Below are positions 22,906-35,365 of a DNA stretch of 64,000 nucleotides, one piece after another. Under the pieces are notes generated by a model. That model did no database searches. It was not told the origin of the DNA and saw only the letters and a program-made list of their open reading frames with translations. The DNA comes from Crocodylus rhombifer. Its lineage: Eukaryota; Chordata; Crocodylia; Crocodylidae. Location of the stretch: assembly GCA_038503035.1 (NCBI GenBank), contig JAVSML010021650.1:434001-498000 (forward strand), read 5' to 3'. The position numbers were made by a program, and so were the translations under genes. Numbering within the stretch: the first letter of the stretch is position 1; every line of letters begins with the position of its first letter.

Positions 22906-23925
22906 TTTCATAGATTCATAGATTCATAGATGTAGGGTCAGAAGGGACCTTGTAGATCTTCTAGTCCGACCCCCCACTTCCCCCCCCCCGCCCTGGGCAG
23001 GAGTGAATACTGGGCTCAGATGACCCCAGCTAGGTAAATGTCAAGCCTCCTCTTAAAGACCCCCAAGGTAGGAGCCAGCACCACTTCCCTTGGAAGTTGG
23101 TTCCAGAACCTGGCTGCCCTGACTGTGAAGTAGTGCCTCCTGATGTCTAGTCTAAACCTATGCTCGAACAACTTATGGCTGTTATTCCTTGTTATTCTGC
23201 GAGGTGCTTGGGGAACAAGGTCTCTCCCAATCTCCGCTGGTCTTCCCCAGTAAGTTTATAAATGGCCAACAGGTCCCCCCTCAGCCTTCTCTTGCAAAGG
23301 CTGAACAGGTTAAGGTCCCGTAGCCTCTCCTCGTAGGGTCTGCCCTGCTGGCCCTGGGTCAAGTGCGTGGCCCTCCTTTGGACCTTCTCAATGCTGTCCT
23401 CATCCCTCTGAAGCGCAGCACCCAGAACTGAACACAGTACTCCAACTGTGGCCTGACCATTGGCACATAGAGGGGGAGGATCACCTCCTTGGCCCTGCTT
23501 GTGATGCATCTGTGGATGCACGACGAGGTACGGTTAGCCCTACTGTCTGTGTCCTTGTATTGTCGCCCTATGTTCATCTTGGAGTCAATAATGACTCCAA
23601 GATCTCTTTCTGCCACCGTGCTTTCGAGAAGGGAGTTCTCCAGCCTATAGGTATGCTGCTAGGTTCTACTGCCTAAGTGCAGCACCCTGCACATATCAGT
23701 ATTGAATCCATCCTATTCCTGTTTGCCCACCCCTGTAACCTGTCCAGGTCCCACTGTAATCTGTCCTTCCCTTCTAGCATGCCCACCTCACCCCAAATCT
23801 TGGTGTCATCTGCAAATTTAAACAGGGTGCTTTTCACCCTTGTCCAAGTCACTAATAAAGAAATTGAGCATTGTGGGCCCGAGGACTGAGCCCTGGGGGA
23901 CTCCACTGCCCACTTCCAGGCAGGG
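22906..23925 (-). mobile_element. CR1 LINE 3' fragment (minus)
   Basis: The minus strand encodes remnants of the CR1 RT C-terminus: KFADDTKIWGEVGMLEGKD, LDRLQGWANRNRM, then AERDLGVIIDSKMN and VRPQLEYCV. It finishes in the 3' end with a tail of TCATAGAT units at 22906-22932 (plus orientation). Frames are broken and the 5' part is missing. Confidence 0.9.
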
Positions 23926-26900
23926 CTCCAGCGGGTATTATTTGAGTTTGTTAATAGTAACCCCAGAAAGGTGAAACTGGCCCTTTGTCCTGCCAGACAG
24001 CACTGGGAGCACTGAACGTTGCTCACAGGCAGACTCCTCAATAAATTCCCCACTGCAAAGCAGCTTCTTTCTCAGTGGGTTGTTTGCGCTGACACCTTTC
24101 AGGAGATTCAGGCAGCCTTGTTGGAAGCCTGTGGTTAGTCTTGGTAAATCAGAGTTTCACAAAGCCATCTGCTGCCTCTGTTGTATGTGTGGTCATGTCT
24201 GTTTTTTCCTTACCCCCTTTTTCCCTTTGCTGATTAGTCAGATCTGCAAGAATCATTCATCTTCCTTGTCGAGTTCTGATAACACACCATGTCTGCTCTT
24301 CCTTTGATTTATTTCCCTGACTCTTTCCACTTCCTTCCCTTTGTTTCGTATATTGTTGGCATTTCTCTGATGGGCAAGGAGCGATATTTTGTTACTTGAA
24401 AGCAGGAAAGCATACGTCTTACTGGATGTTACATGGTAAATGCTTCTCCAAGTGTGCTGCAGAAGATTCCTGTATGTTTAGTGAATGAGCTTCTCCTGCT
24501 TTGGAGAGTTTGGAGAAGGTCTGAAAAGAAGGAGGATGGCTTTGTGGGAGGAGCAAGAGATTATGGTCACACCTCTTCATCCGCTGTAGGCTTCTGGGCA
24601 AGTAGCTTCCTACCCCCCCCCGCCTATCACAGTAATAATAGTATTTCTCCCCTTCACTGGGATTTGGTGAACATGTACATTAAAGATCATTGGATACTAT
24701 GGTGAAGAACACTTTTTAAAAATTATTCTAACTAGATAAAAATTAAGACCATGACCTGAGGATTAATTTATAGGTAACCATTATTCCAAAAGACCTGGCT
24801 ACATTTCTAAGATATAAAGGCACACTGTTTTACTGGATGTAGGTACCCTGTGTCTTTGCTTGGACTCTTTCCATTGCTAGTGGATATGCAGTGACCTTCC
24901 AGTAGGTATGGTAACTAGAAGGTATTAAAATAGCTCAGAGTCTAATCAACTTAAATTCAGAGCACCTTACTAGCAACCTTGGTCTGGTGCCCTTGATAGT
25001 TTGCATCACTTAGATGGTAATGTAGAGACATTTGGAGACTGCTCCAAACCTTTTTTGTTTTCCCTGGCCTTAGGTTCTGTGATGCTGTGTTTAATCTAAG
25101 ATAGCCAGCAAGGCAACCAACTATGGTGTCTTTGCCTTATGCTTCACTCTAAGGGAGGGTCAGAGGAAATAGAAATAGGTTTTGCTTCAGCTTTCCCTTT
25201 CCTTCCCATAATGATGCAACTTTTCAGCTGCTTCACCCATGCACCAGTCCCTGGGTCAGTGAATCTCATATGCTGTTACAGCTGCACAGCTGGTTCAGAG
25301 TTCATACCCAGACAGCAGCCCATATTCAGTACTGACTACAGCATACTAGATAAAAAGTCCAAACAACACAGGCAAGACCTTTTAGAATTGGACAAGAGGA
25401 GCATTTGTGCTGTTATGGGTATAAATAAGCACAGCAACATGATACCCTCTGACCTTAAATTAGTAGAGGAAAGCAGCAACCTTCCCCTCCTGCTGCCTCC
25501 ATCAGAGATGCACATTCTATTCCTGTGTGTGGAAGGCAGGATTTTAGCCCCAGGAGTGGAAGTTTTCTTGCTGTGCAATTAAGGCATCCCTCTGAGCCTG
25601 TGGTGAAGGAGCGTCCCTCATTAAAGCTCATTTGAATGCACTTCTGTGTTTCAGCATCCAAAAAGCACAGGACAGGGTTCAGAGCTTGGCAACAGGACTT
25701 ACTGCATATGAAAGTTTGAAAGAGTGGATGTAATTTCATCAGTGCCCATGTGAATTAACTGGAATATGTAGCCCCTTTCTAAAGGTTTTCCTCTTCAAAT
25801 GTGTGGGGCCATAATCTACTCATACCTGCACCTGGGCAGCCCCCTTAAGTTTCAATGGATGAATGTAACTAAGAACAGAAAGTAGTTAATTATCCAACTA
25901 ATCTACTGTCAGCACCTCAATAAGGTAAGCAGGTGGAATTTTCCAGTTTCCACAGAGGAGAAAATGTAAGCAGAAAAGTGCCAAGGTCTTGGAAGGGAGG
26001 GATGATTTATGTCCTATATGTACAGCTCCTATATATGTGCAGTTTAGCTACAGGAAAGTTCCCTCCAAGCCTGCTGAATGTGATGTAAGAGTGCAGTGTT
26101 ACATGTTGCGTACACATAGCAAATTCATTAGCCTGTGGATGGGGGACTCCAGGGGCTCTACTTTTCAGCTCTCCATTGTCAAACACAACTGCATCCTCAC
26201 TGCCAGCATCTTTGACACTAGGCTTCCTCATGCACCATGGTTGTGTTTTCTTCAAGACCCTGTACTGCTAGTTGTGAAATTTGTACTATTGCTTCTGAGG
26301 GCCAGGGCTGAGGCCCACGTACTAACTAGCCAGGAGCTCTGAGTGCTGCTGAGCAGCCCTATACATGCTCTGGTATCTGCTGCCCTATCTACCAGTCCGT
26401 GCATGCTTTGGTATTTTCTGTGTACCTCTAAGTAAAATACAATAACAAAAACCAGGTTGCACATGCTATGCTTTGTTTATAATGATGTGCAACAGCTCAA
26501 GGTGCAATGTCTAGAGTCCTTTTAGTCTTTACAAAGCCAGATTTCAATGAAAAGCTGCGCTACAATTAAAATCTTGGCCAGGGTTCCCTGCCACCATGGT
26601 TTTCTGACACTGCAGGTTTTTTTCTATTGGAAGGCTAGGTAAAGAAAAGGGAACTTATTGATCCCAAAGCACGTGTGTGTGTTTTGGATGTGCTTGTGAG
26701 TGTTGCACACAGCTCAGCAAGGGGTACAATTTTGTTGCCGAACAGATTGAGTTACATGACTCCCTTCAGACCAGAGTTTTTGTTTGGCTCACACAAAAGA
26801 GAGCTTGTTTACGCCATTTCCCATCACACTTTTTCTTTCAGTAGTTGATTCAAAAGGTCTGAGCAAGGGGGAGTGATGAAAAAGCCAACAGTTTCAGTGG

Positions 26901-27189
26901 ACGAAGCAGAAAGGTAGGGGAGAGGAATAAGTTATTTGTAGATGTGGGTACAAGCTAATTACTCTTCCTCCACCCAGCATCTGGATACTCCTAAAACTTT
27001 GAGTAGTTCAGAGTTTGGTTTGGATTCAACTTAACAGACCTCTTTGTGTCGTGGTTATAGAAGGGGCAGGGAGAACTATGGCTTTTAAGACTTGAGGTAC
27101 AGCTTTGATTATAAAAGAATGTTATTAGCCCAGCACAGAACTCTAGAGAGGAAGGATTACCTACCCAGGGATTAGTCACTAGCCTAGGA
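23926..27189. other. Intergenic stretch
   Basis: No gene, RNA or repeat family is recognised. The open frame at 25139-25582 shows no familiar domain and I take it as chance. Confidence 0.4.
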
Positions 27190-27306
27190 TCTGGGAGATT
27201 TCAGTTTAAGTTTGTGCTCTACAAACTTTCCTGTTTGCTTTGTCCCTCTGTTCTCTGAAAAATAGGGGCAATAGCATACAGTTGTTGTGAGATTAAATGC
27301 ACTAAA
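27190..27306 (+). repeat. MIR-like SINE relic (plus)
   Basis: CTCTGTTCTCTGAAAAATAG and GTTGTTGTGAGATTAAATGC correspond to the 3' half of the MIR consensus (cctcatctgtaaaatgggg...ggttgttgtgaggattaaatg). The 5' tRNA-related part is poorly preserved. Confidence 0.55.
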
Positions 27307-29589
27307 ACAAAGATTGTGATGTGTTCAGATACTACAGTTTCATGGACAGGCAGTGCTCAATCTAATTTAGGTTGTGGTGATGTCTCTTGGTCATCACAGC
27401 AACTGAGAAAAATCATTGCTGTTTATTCTAATATTATAAAAGCCCAAGTCTGTCTGTCCCTAACACTTTATTCGCACTCTAATTGGCTAACACAAACAGC
27501 CAATCAGTGTGCTCCAAGCATGGGGGGTGGGGGGAGTGCCTCTACGATATCAGAAGCTGTGCTGAAGACTGGACAGAGGGTGGGGGAGTTGAGGTTGGCA
27601 ACACTTCGTGCAAGTAAGGCCAAGGACTGGCTCCTCGCCCTTGCTCCCTGCAAGAGGCAGAACAGTGACAGCATGGGGTGTTAGGTGGCAGTACTCCATC
27701 CCAGCCCCCTCCGTCTGCCTCTCCTGTCATTCTTGATGGGATAGTGGCTAGTTTCCTTATAAATGTAGAGTAACAGGACCTGAAATGCTGACCTTACCTA
27801 AAAAAGGAACAATAACACAATCAGTAACCTAAGATCTCTAATCTGTAACAAGATATAACAGTAATTTTAAAATAATAGCAGTTTGTACTCAAACAGTACA
27901 TGTTTACATTTTGGGGTGCTTGAAGTATTATGAAAACACTAATTAATTCAGCTGTGCATCACACCTGTGATATTGTAAGTAACCATTGATCCTCTGAATC
28001 ATGGCTGCCTTGTGGTCATTGCTTGGTTGGAGAAAAGTTAAAGGACATCACCCTGATAGAAAGATGCCCTCGTTGAGGCACTAGGCAGTCAGCAGTAGTT
28101 CTTATCTGTTTTTCTCTGGCAGAAGCTACCTGTGATGCAGGTAAGGGTTATTTTCCTTCTTTTACTGATAGACAAACTGAGTTGCAGAAAGGGTAGGAAT
28201 CATAGCAAAATCTGGGAGTAAATCAGTGCTGCATCATGGGGCTTCTGACTATCCACCATTGTCTTGCAACAGCAGTCCCACTTTGCTGCTTGATATCAGT
28301 GCAAAAAACCTCCAAAACAGTACCAAATAGTGTTTTGTTGGGGGGGGGGGGGTTAGGTTGTTTTAGCCACTGCAGTGTACAGTCCTAGTAGAAACAAAGT
28401 ATTGGTAAATGTAATCTTGGTGCAGCTCTACTATCCCTTACAATTGGAGCTCATCCTAATTTGATACCTCAAGGTAAAAAGGAGAGTGTTGTCTCCACTC
28501 TGATTTTACACTGAGAGCTCTAATTCATGTGATCTTTGTCAGTAGAAGCATTTCACTCCTCTTCTACACCGAAGACCAGTGTGTATACTTACCATTAAAG
28601 ACAAAAATCCAGAAAACAGAATTTTAGACTACGGGCCAAAGATGCCCTCACTTTTTAGTGCGTTACTTCTAATGTTGAGTTAGGTTTGGTCTGACTTGCC
28701 CTTGAAGGGGCTTGGCTGTGGTGGAAAGACAAAAGGGGTTTGAAGCTAGAGCAGTAAGTGTGTAGGAGGGCGTTCTGGGTCCCCCTTCCCTCCACCTTTT
28801 CATTTACTAAATTTAATGTATAATTATCAGGAGGGGAGCAGTGAGGCTGCCACACAAGTTTCAGGTGAGGATATTGCTACTTCAGAGAGCAGAGAACCTG
28901 CAAACATAGATTATCACAGATCACTTATTTGGCTGTCTCAAGTGCCTGGCATTTTCCTTCCCTTGGAAAATGAATACCTGTGACCGGGGAGTGGTTGGAT
29001 GCATCCTCTCCTGTTACCAGCCAGTGTTAGAGGGCCAGCATCACACTTATTCTTTGTACTTGGGAAGCATTTGGACTTGGGTGGGTGGTTGCTTATGGTG
29101 AATCATTATGATGATGTAGAGCTCTAGGGTTATTCTGTCTTGACTTAGTTTTTTGGTTCACATGGGATGGAGATAGAAACAGTTAACAAAAGAGCTATAT
29201 GCTTTGCTGCCCCAGCCCTTTAAAATGGCCTTTCTTGTGGATTTGAATGATGAAGTTCTGATGATGGGGGAAATAACTGAGGCATTCAGAAGCTCAGCAG
29301 TGCTTGATGGTGCTGAAATGAGCTAGCAGTACTAGGGAATGATATCATGGGACTCTAGCAGAGTAGTAATTAGCAATGCAAAAGATGACAGATCCTGGAG
29401 GCAGCCCTGCTACCCACTTTGCTTTTGACCTCTCTGCTAAGAATGCCAGCCAGGGTGCCAATTAGTGTCAGTCCTTGCAGCACTGTTTATGATTAGGGAT
29501 GTGGTACATTGGGGCTGACAGTACCATTGAAACCCTAATTTGTCAAAGGCACTGAGTTGCTTTTACTAGACTCTCTTCTGAAGGACAGA
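27307..29589. other. Intergenic stretch
   Basis: It holds a faint MIR-type phrase (TTTACTGATAGACAAACTGAG, minus orientation) near 28160-28190 and a homopolymer G run at about 28339-28351. No gene is recognised. Confidence 0.4.
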
Positions 29590-29591
29590 TA

Positions 29592-30061
29592 CAGGTTTCC
29601 CTCACTTTATGCTGTACGTATGTTCCTGGAAAACAGCACATAACTCAAATTCACATAAAGGGAACCCACCTTATAATGTAACATAGGGATATGTTCCAAG
29701 ACCTCAACTGTACTGACTCCCAGGCCCATTTCTACCACTTTTACAAGACAATGTTGGTACTTGGCAACAGCAGACAGTACACACAACCACAGGGTGGTGG
29801 TGAATGTTACCGTAATGGCGATGGCAACTACAGAAACACGTGTTGCAGACTACAAGCGAGGAGCACAGACTCACACAGGACACTATTTTGGTGCGCATCA
29901 CTCCCACAATGCACCGTACAAAGCAGCTGACTGTGGGCTTCCACCACACTGATGCATAAGAGTGAATTTACTTTGTGCATAACAAATTTTTGGTATCAAA
30001 AGGGTCATTGCATAAGAGTGAATTTGCAAATGCAGAACCTGCATAAAGTGAGGGAAACCTG
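29592..30061. mobile_element. Tc1/mariner (Tigger-like) non-autonomous element
   Basis: The termini are perfect inverted repeats CAGGTTTCCCTCACTTTATG (left) and the complement of the same sequence (right). TA dinucleotides flank at 29590-29591 and 30062-30063. The CAGG start and TA duplication are typical of pogo/Tigger-type mariners. The second 10-mer block CATAAGAGTGAATTT occurs twice near the right end (29954 and 30010). The interior carries no transposase. Confidence 0.85.
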
Positions 30062-30687
30062 TACATATATCAGAATAAAGAACAGGAATGATCCAGGGCC
30101 TGAGCTGCAGTCCTGCACCCAAATGGATCCAAAGTTAGGCTTATAATCTGTTCTAGGGGCTTTTGAACACCCGCCTGACTGAGAGGGCTCCTGTCTGTGG
30201 CTGCAGTTCAGCCTGAAAGCAAAGTCTCTTCTCTTATCCTCTTTACTATCCTACATCTCTCTCTCTTTGTGATTTGCAGTTTCTGGGTATTCGTAATCAT
30301 GGCGTGGGGAACTTGATAAAATGAGTCATGGCTCTGCCCTCAAAATGTGCAAAGAAGGGTGTATCTGTAAATGGTGAGGGGTCATGACACAGCTCTGTCA
30401 GTGCAGGAGGTTACAGGAAGGGGTTTCTTTAGACTCTGAACATTTGCAGTCCTTCATCCTCTGTGTTGGAACCTTCAGAAATCTCCGCGTATATCCTCCA
30501 CCCCCACGCCACCAACCCTTTCTCTAAGCCTCAGACTGCAGCCGTAGGCTTCCCAGTCTTGTGGATTGGTCTGGAATCCCATCAGAACTGTTCCTTGATT
30601 GTAGGGGTTGCTATGTAAAGTAATGTAAAATTCTTCATTTTGGGACCAAGAAAATAGCCACTGTAGCTCTTCCTCTAGGGATAGGGC

Positions 30688-31082
30688 ACATCTACATGTG
30701 CATTAACATGCTTTAGTTAATGCACATTAAATCTAGTACAGCTGATCATTTTTACATGTGCAAGCTGCGCAGCACCAGGTGCTTTGAGAAGCGTTTGGCA
30801 TCGCAACACTTGCAATTGTATAAGCAGCAAAATGTACATCAGTATGAAGAAAATGGCTTTGGGTGAGCTTTTGAACTAAAAAGTCTTAGAGGTGCTTTAG
30901 TTCAAAAGCGCACCACCATCATTTTCTCTATGCTGACACACATTTTGCCACTTACACAACTGCATGCAGTGTAGCATGGTGCACATGAGCTCCCATGCAG
31001 AGCAGACTTGATTAATCTAGTCTGCTCTGAAGCGTCGGATCGCCAGCACATCTAAGAACTAAAAGGTATGTGTAAAATGCCC
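30688..31082. mobile_element. MITE with palindromic core (copy 1)
   Basis: The ends are GGGCACATCTACATGTG and the complement of GGGCATTTTACACATACC. The centre (30843-30934) is an imperfect palindrome built on AAAATGG ... TTTTGAACTAAA / TTTAGTTCAAAA ... CATTTT. The same core occurs at 34565-34668 and 44473-44550. No target duplication is convincing, so the superfamily is left open. Confidence 0.6.
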
Positions 31083-31162
31083 TCTGTTGTGAGGTACTAG
31101 GAAAATGTGCATTAGCTTGGCTTAATGCACAATAACTAAAGAGCATACTTTTAAAGTGACAC

Positions 31163-31247
31163 AATGCACATTAGCCTATTTTATTGTGCATTAAATAAAA
31201 AACCGTGATGCTTTAATGTGCATTAAAATAGGCTAATGCACATTAAA
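31163..31247. repeat. Inverted repeat hairpin of AATGCACATTA units
   Basis: Two arms of about 33 bp, starting AATGCACATTAGCCTATTTT and ending in its near complement, flank an 18-19 bp spacer. Similar words (GTGCATTAACATG, TTAATGCACATTAAA) occur in the left part of the adjacent MITE at 30700-30740, suggesting a related or broken second copy. Confidence 0.6.
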
Positions 31248-31265
31248 CTGCATGTGTATGTGCAC

Positions 31266-33758
31266 CCAGAAGAAGCTGCTTTCTCCCTGCAGAGGCAGAG
31301 TCTCTCTCGTACCTGCAAAGTGGCCGAGTTGGTTTTGACTAGCAAACTATTTACAGATACCCACTCGCCCTCCAATCCAATTCCTGGGCACCTCAGATGT
31401 GAGCTCACAGAACTATGGCCAGTTGTTCCACCCAGACCTCCAACCACCATACCTGACATCTAGGAGCCTGGCAACTATCAACTGAGACTACTGCATACAG
31501 ATCCAAAAAATCCTGATATACCACAGGAAAACATCTACCAGAAAACCTTATTCATCTAGATGGAGGAAGTTCTCCATGTAAGCAGCCTGACATCATCTGG
31601 ACTTCATGCAGATCTTGATACCAAAACTCTTTAATTGGTTTTGCACTTAAAGCAAGCTGATATTTTTTCAATTGTATTATTATCTGTTACCAGTATCATT
31701 ATTAATAGGTAATCATTATTGCCCATTAAATATTATTATCTGTACATACCCTGCGGGCCTGTGACTGAGATCAGAAACTCTTTATGCTAGACGCTCCTCT
31801 GGACAGGGCCTAAAATCTTATTAAAAGACCAGACATGATGGGAGAAAGGGAAATGTAGAGAGACAAAGTGATCTTCCCAAGGTGACTTGGTAGGTCTAAG
31901 GCAAAACAGAAAATACAGACCACTTAAATAAGGTTCATGTTTTGGTGAGTGCAGTGGGGTAATCTGCACAGAAGCAGAACTCCTACAGAATGAACTCTAG
32001 TAATCAGAAATATTTTTTCTTCCACTCCCATCCTGTCCTTAAGTCTGGTTGGTGCAGTGATGCACTCTAGAATGTCCTGATATTTTGGCTGGATCTTCAA
32101 ACTAGTGTGGTGCATACTAAATAGGGCAGCTGGCATAGTCTGAGAAACCTATAATAGAAAATGGGGTGCAGTGCAAAGGTGGGTTTACTAGAACAGTTGG
32201 TGCTTGCTTGGCCTATGACTGCTTGCCCTGTACCAGTAGCTGTGGCTACTGCTGCTTGCTCCGCTGTGCCCTGGGCCAAGTTAGCACAGCATTCATAGGA
32301 TTAATTATATCCCTGCCAAAGAGCAAATACTTTATTCCATTAAATTGAAAAAACAATTCCATTTGTCTATTAATCATCATCCATGACTTCCTGGCTGCTG
32401 TCTAGCCACCACTGCCAGCAAGACATATGAGTGGCAAAAGGAAGCAGTGAGTACAGGAGGTTTTGACTAACTTAGTGTTTTTTCCTTGTATCTGTTACTG
32501 TGGGCATGATTCAGTTAGACAGGTAGAGGAGGTGGCTTCCAAAGCGATTTGCTGGCTTCTCCCTTGTTTGTTATGAGAAAAAACTAATAGGAATTAATTA
32601 GAACCTTTATGAACAATCGTCCAATAACAAACCAGTGAGCCAGCCCAACAAGAGAAAGCATTGGGTTTGGCCTCCCCATCATTTGGTCTGAATGATATGT
32701 TTAAATAAATAAATCCTTGTCAAAGTGTTGTTGGGCAGTGGGGGCCCTTGACAGGTTTAATTCTGAGGTACAAAGGATGAACATAACTCATCGAAGCTGG
32801 TGCTCCCAGTTGCTTGTTGTGTTCTTATCACTGTGAGGCTGTCACTAATTACATGGAGCCATTGGAGTCAAGGGGTCCTGCAGGCTAGAAAATGGCCCAG
32901 TAGTTTGGCATGGGGGAAGGAGGAAAGGGCAAAATGGCAGAAAGAATTGTCCAGGTCTGCCCAGTAGGGGCGGGCAAACTAACTCAGCGGCACAGGGAAC
33001 CCGCCTTTGCCTAATCCTCATGGCGCTGTTCTACTTAATACCTTGTTTGCAGTTCTAACACTCTTTGAATACCTAAGTGCTTCCTTGCATAGCTCAGCAG
33101 CACCAGGTTCTTAGTTCAGATTTTAGTTACCAGACTTTGTCCACCTGGGTCCCCACAGTTCTCTCCTCCCAGGTAGCTTACACAGACACTCACCAGCATC
33201 ATAGGCAAGACCTGCTCTGGTACTGTAGTTGTCCACATCTCCATTGGGCCCTAGGAGAAGGTAGACAGAATGGTTTGCTCTAAAGTAGCAAGAGAAAAGC
33301 TGCTTCCAGTAGCTTCTTTTGCAACCTGCCGTGTGAGACAAATGGGGACAGAAGCTGCATTCTCAGTGTAGATGTGGTGTAAGGGGTGTTTATTGCTTTT
33401 TGTAGCAGCAAAGTACATCTTTTTTATTCTGAAAGGGCCATCTTTTTTATTCTGAAAGCTCCAGGAGGAGAATTTTAGGGCTAGTTAAGAAAGGAAGTGG
33501 GGTGGATTGCTCAAAGAAAAGAACATCTGCAGCAATCAGGACTAGGTATCCTGATTTTCTTTGTTGAAAAATTGCAAATGCTCTGACTTAAACAAAAACC
33601 CAAATTCACAATTAAAATTAAATGACGCTATATAAATATATAGGTATCAATTGAACACAAGGTTTTATTGATATATTTACAATTCTAAAGCAATTTGGAA
33701 GCCTACCAGTGCCTCAATCACTAAAATAAAATACTTCCTAAGTACCTATAAAGGTAGG
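31266..33758. other. Intergenic stretch
   Basis: No gene is recognised. The stretch 31750-31915 carries words typical of old SINE/LINE relics (CTGGACAGGGCC, AAGTGATCTTCCCAAGGTGAC). Confidence 0.4.
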
Positions 33759-34127
33759 TATTTGATTTGGGTTTTTTTATCATGGAAAATTGGAGCTCCC
33801 TCTGCCCCCTTTACTCACCAGGCTGCAGGTCCAGCCCCCAGGGTCCTGCTGGTGCCGTTTATTCCCCACCCACAGCCATTGGGGGCCCTGCAAGCAGTGC
33901 CCAAGCCCTGGCTGCCATCCATAGGAGGCAGCAGCAGCTATGCTCCTTCCGCTGCCCCCAGCCCTTTGCAGGCTGGAACTCTGCCAGCCTGCAGACCGCT
34001 CTTTGCAAAAGTGGAAAATACACGTGTTTCTCCATTTAAAAGAAAAAATCCACATTTTTCTCAGTTAAAAGGGGAAAATCATGTTCTTTTCTCTCTTTCT
34101 GTGGGAAATGGAAAACCTGGATCCCTG
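33759..34127. mobile_element. Probable hAT-like MITE with GC-rich centre
   Basis: The right end, complemented, starts CAGGGATCCAGGTTTTCC; the left end at 33764 reads GATTTGGGTTTTTTTAT, a diverged counterpart. The centre is GC-rich, as in other elements of this window. No clear target duplication is visible, so both the ends and the class are tentative. Confidence 0.45.
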
Positions 34128-34244
34128 CTCATGATTGATACTGCGAGCATGGCACTTAAACCTGCTCCTTGGTCTTCTGTCAGAGAGATGTTTCTGGAGG
34201 AGTCTGCTTTTTCCTCTGCTTTTGTGATTTGAACAGGTTTACAC

Positions 34245-35357
34245 TAGTGGTACGCCAATAAAAATTTTCTTGGTCAATACCGGTAGCCAATTTATTAACC
34301 AGCCACCTCGGCTGATACCAATCCAATAACCAGTTTAGAGGAATGCAGCCAGACAGAGTGAAGAGCAGCTCCCTTCAAGTGAAGTCTGTGGAGGGGAAGG
34401 GGAAACAGGGAGGGAAGGTGTGGACCTCTCTCCTCCCCCCCCCCCCATGGTGAGGGAGGGAGTCAGGCTAGGGCAGGGGATGCTACCCAGCCAGGGCAGT
34501 GAATGGGACCCAGGGCTGGGGCAGGGAGCAGGTTGGAGCCATGGGCAGCTCATCCAGGGGATCAGCATCTTGGTGCTTAAAATGGCAGCAGAGGTGCTTG
34601 AGCTAAAGCTCCTTTTATAAGCTTTAGTTCAAGTGCCACCACCACCATTTTTAAGTGCAGGGATGCTTTTAACTGGAGCAGAGCCAAGTGGGGTGAGGGC
34701 GGATGCTTGCTGCCACTGGGCTCGGGGCTCTCCACTCTGTTGCCATTGCTTTGGAAGCCCTGGACTGGTTGCATGCCCCCAGCCTACCCAACAGCAAGGA
34801 GCACAACTCACCACCCTCACTGCTGCTGGGCAGGCAGTGGGTGTGTGCGTGGCCGGCACAGGGCTCGCAGGGGAGAGGCAGCAGGGCAGAGAGCCTCAAG
34901 CCCACAATGTGCAGTTTGCATCTGTCCTGCACACAAATCTGGGGGGGCACATGCCCCCCCCCCATGCTTCCCTAGGGGGTGCTGCAGCAGGAAGCCACCC
35001 CCCCACGCCCTCTGGATGAACTGCCCCGTGGCTCGGTCCCACTTCAGCACCCTGCTCCTGCCCTGGGTTCTACTCACCACCCTGGCTGGGGGGGGTCTCA
35101 ATCTGCCCCTTCCCTTCCACAGACTTATCTGCAGGGAGCTGCTCTCCACACTGCCCAGCAGCATTCCTGGTAACATTCATGCATGCAGCTGCACATGCAC
35201 ACAGCATCCGGGGACCCCAGCTAGAAGGCATCATTAATTATATTTAACAATGAACATTATCGGCTACACCAACCAAAAAAAGCTGATAGCCAGTAATGTA
35301 AATTTCCTTTTTATTGGTGCTGATCTGATATGCAACTGATACATTGGTACACCTCTA
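34245..35357. mobile_element. hAT-type non-autonomous element (TAGAGGTG family)
   Basis: Flanking 8-mers GTTTACAC (34237-34244) and GCTTACAC (35358-35365) match at 7 of 8. The ends are TAGTGGTACGCCAAT and the complement of TAGAGGTGTACCAATG. Subterminal AT-rich parts (GGTAGCCAATTTATTAACC; GATAGCCAGTAATG) match the copy in the SNRPD3 intron. The interior includes a palindromic MITE core at 34565-34668 and a GC-rich region of chance open frames. Confidence 0.85.
34565..34668. repeat. Palindromic MITE core (copy 2) inside a hAT element
   Basis: The palindrome contains AAAATGGCAGCAGAGGTGCTT, GAGCTAAAGCT and AAGCTTTAGTTCAAGTGCC with a CATTTTTAAG end. It is shared with 30843-30934 and 44473-44550. 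Its position inside the hAT element shows nesting or capture. Confidence 0.65.
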
Positions 35358-35365
35358 GCTTACAC

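Noticed and set aside
22906..22932. TCATAGAT tandem units as an independent microsatellite
   Set aside because: They are the normal 3' tail of the adjoining CR1 copy.
25139..25582. Plus-strand open frame of 147 codons in the intergenic region
   Set aside because: It has no familiar domain, no splice or polyadenylation context, and a length reachable by chance.
34629..35237. Cluster of overlapping open frames of 76-176 codons
   Set aside because: They fall in the GC-rich interior of the hAT element 34245-35357, use all frames and have no known motif.
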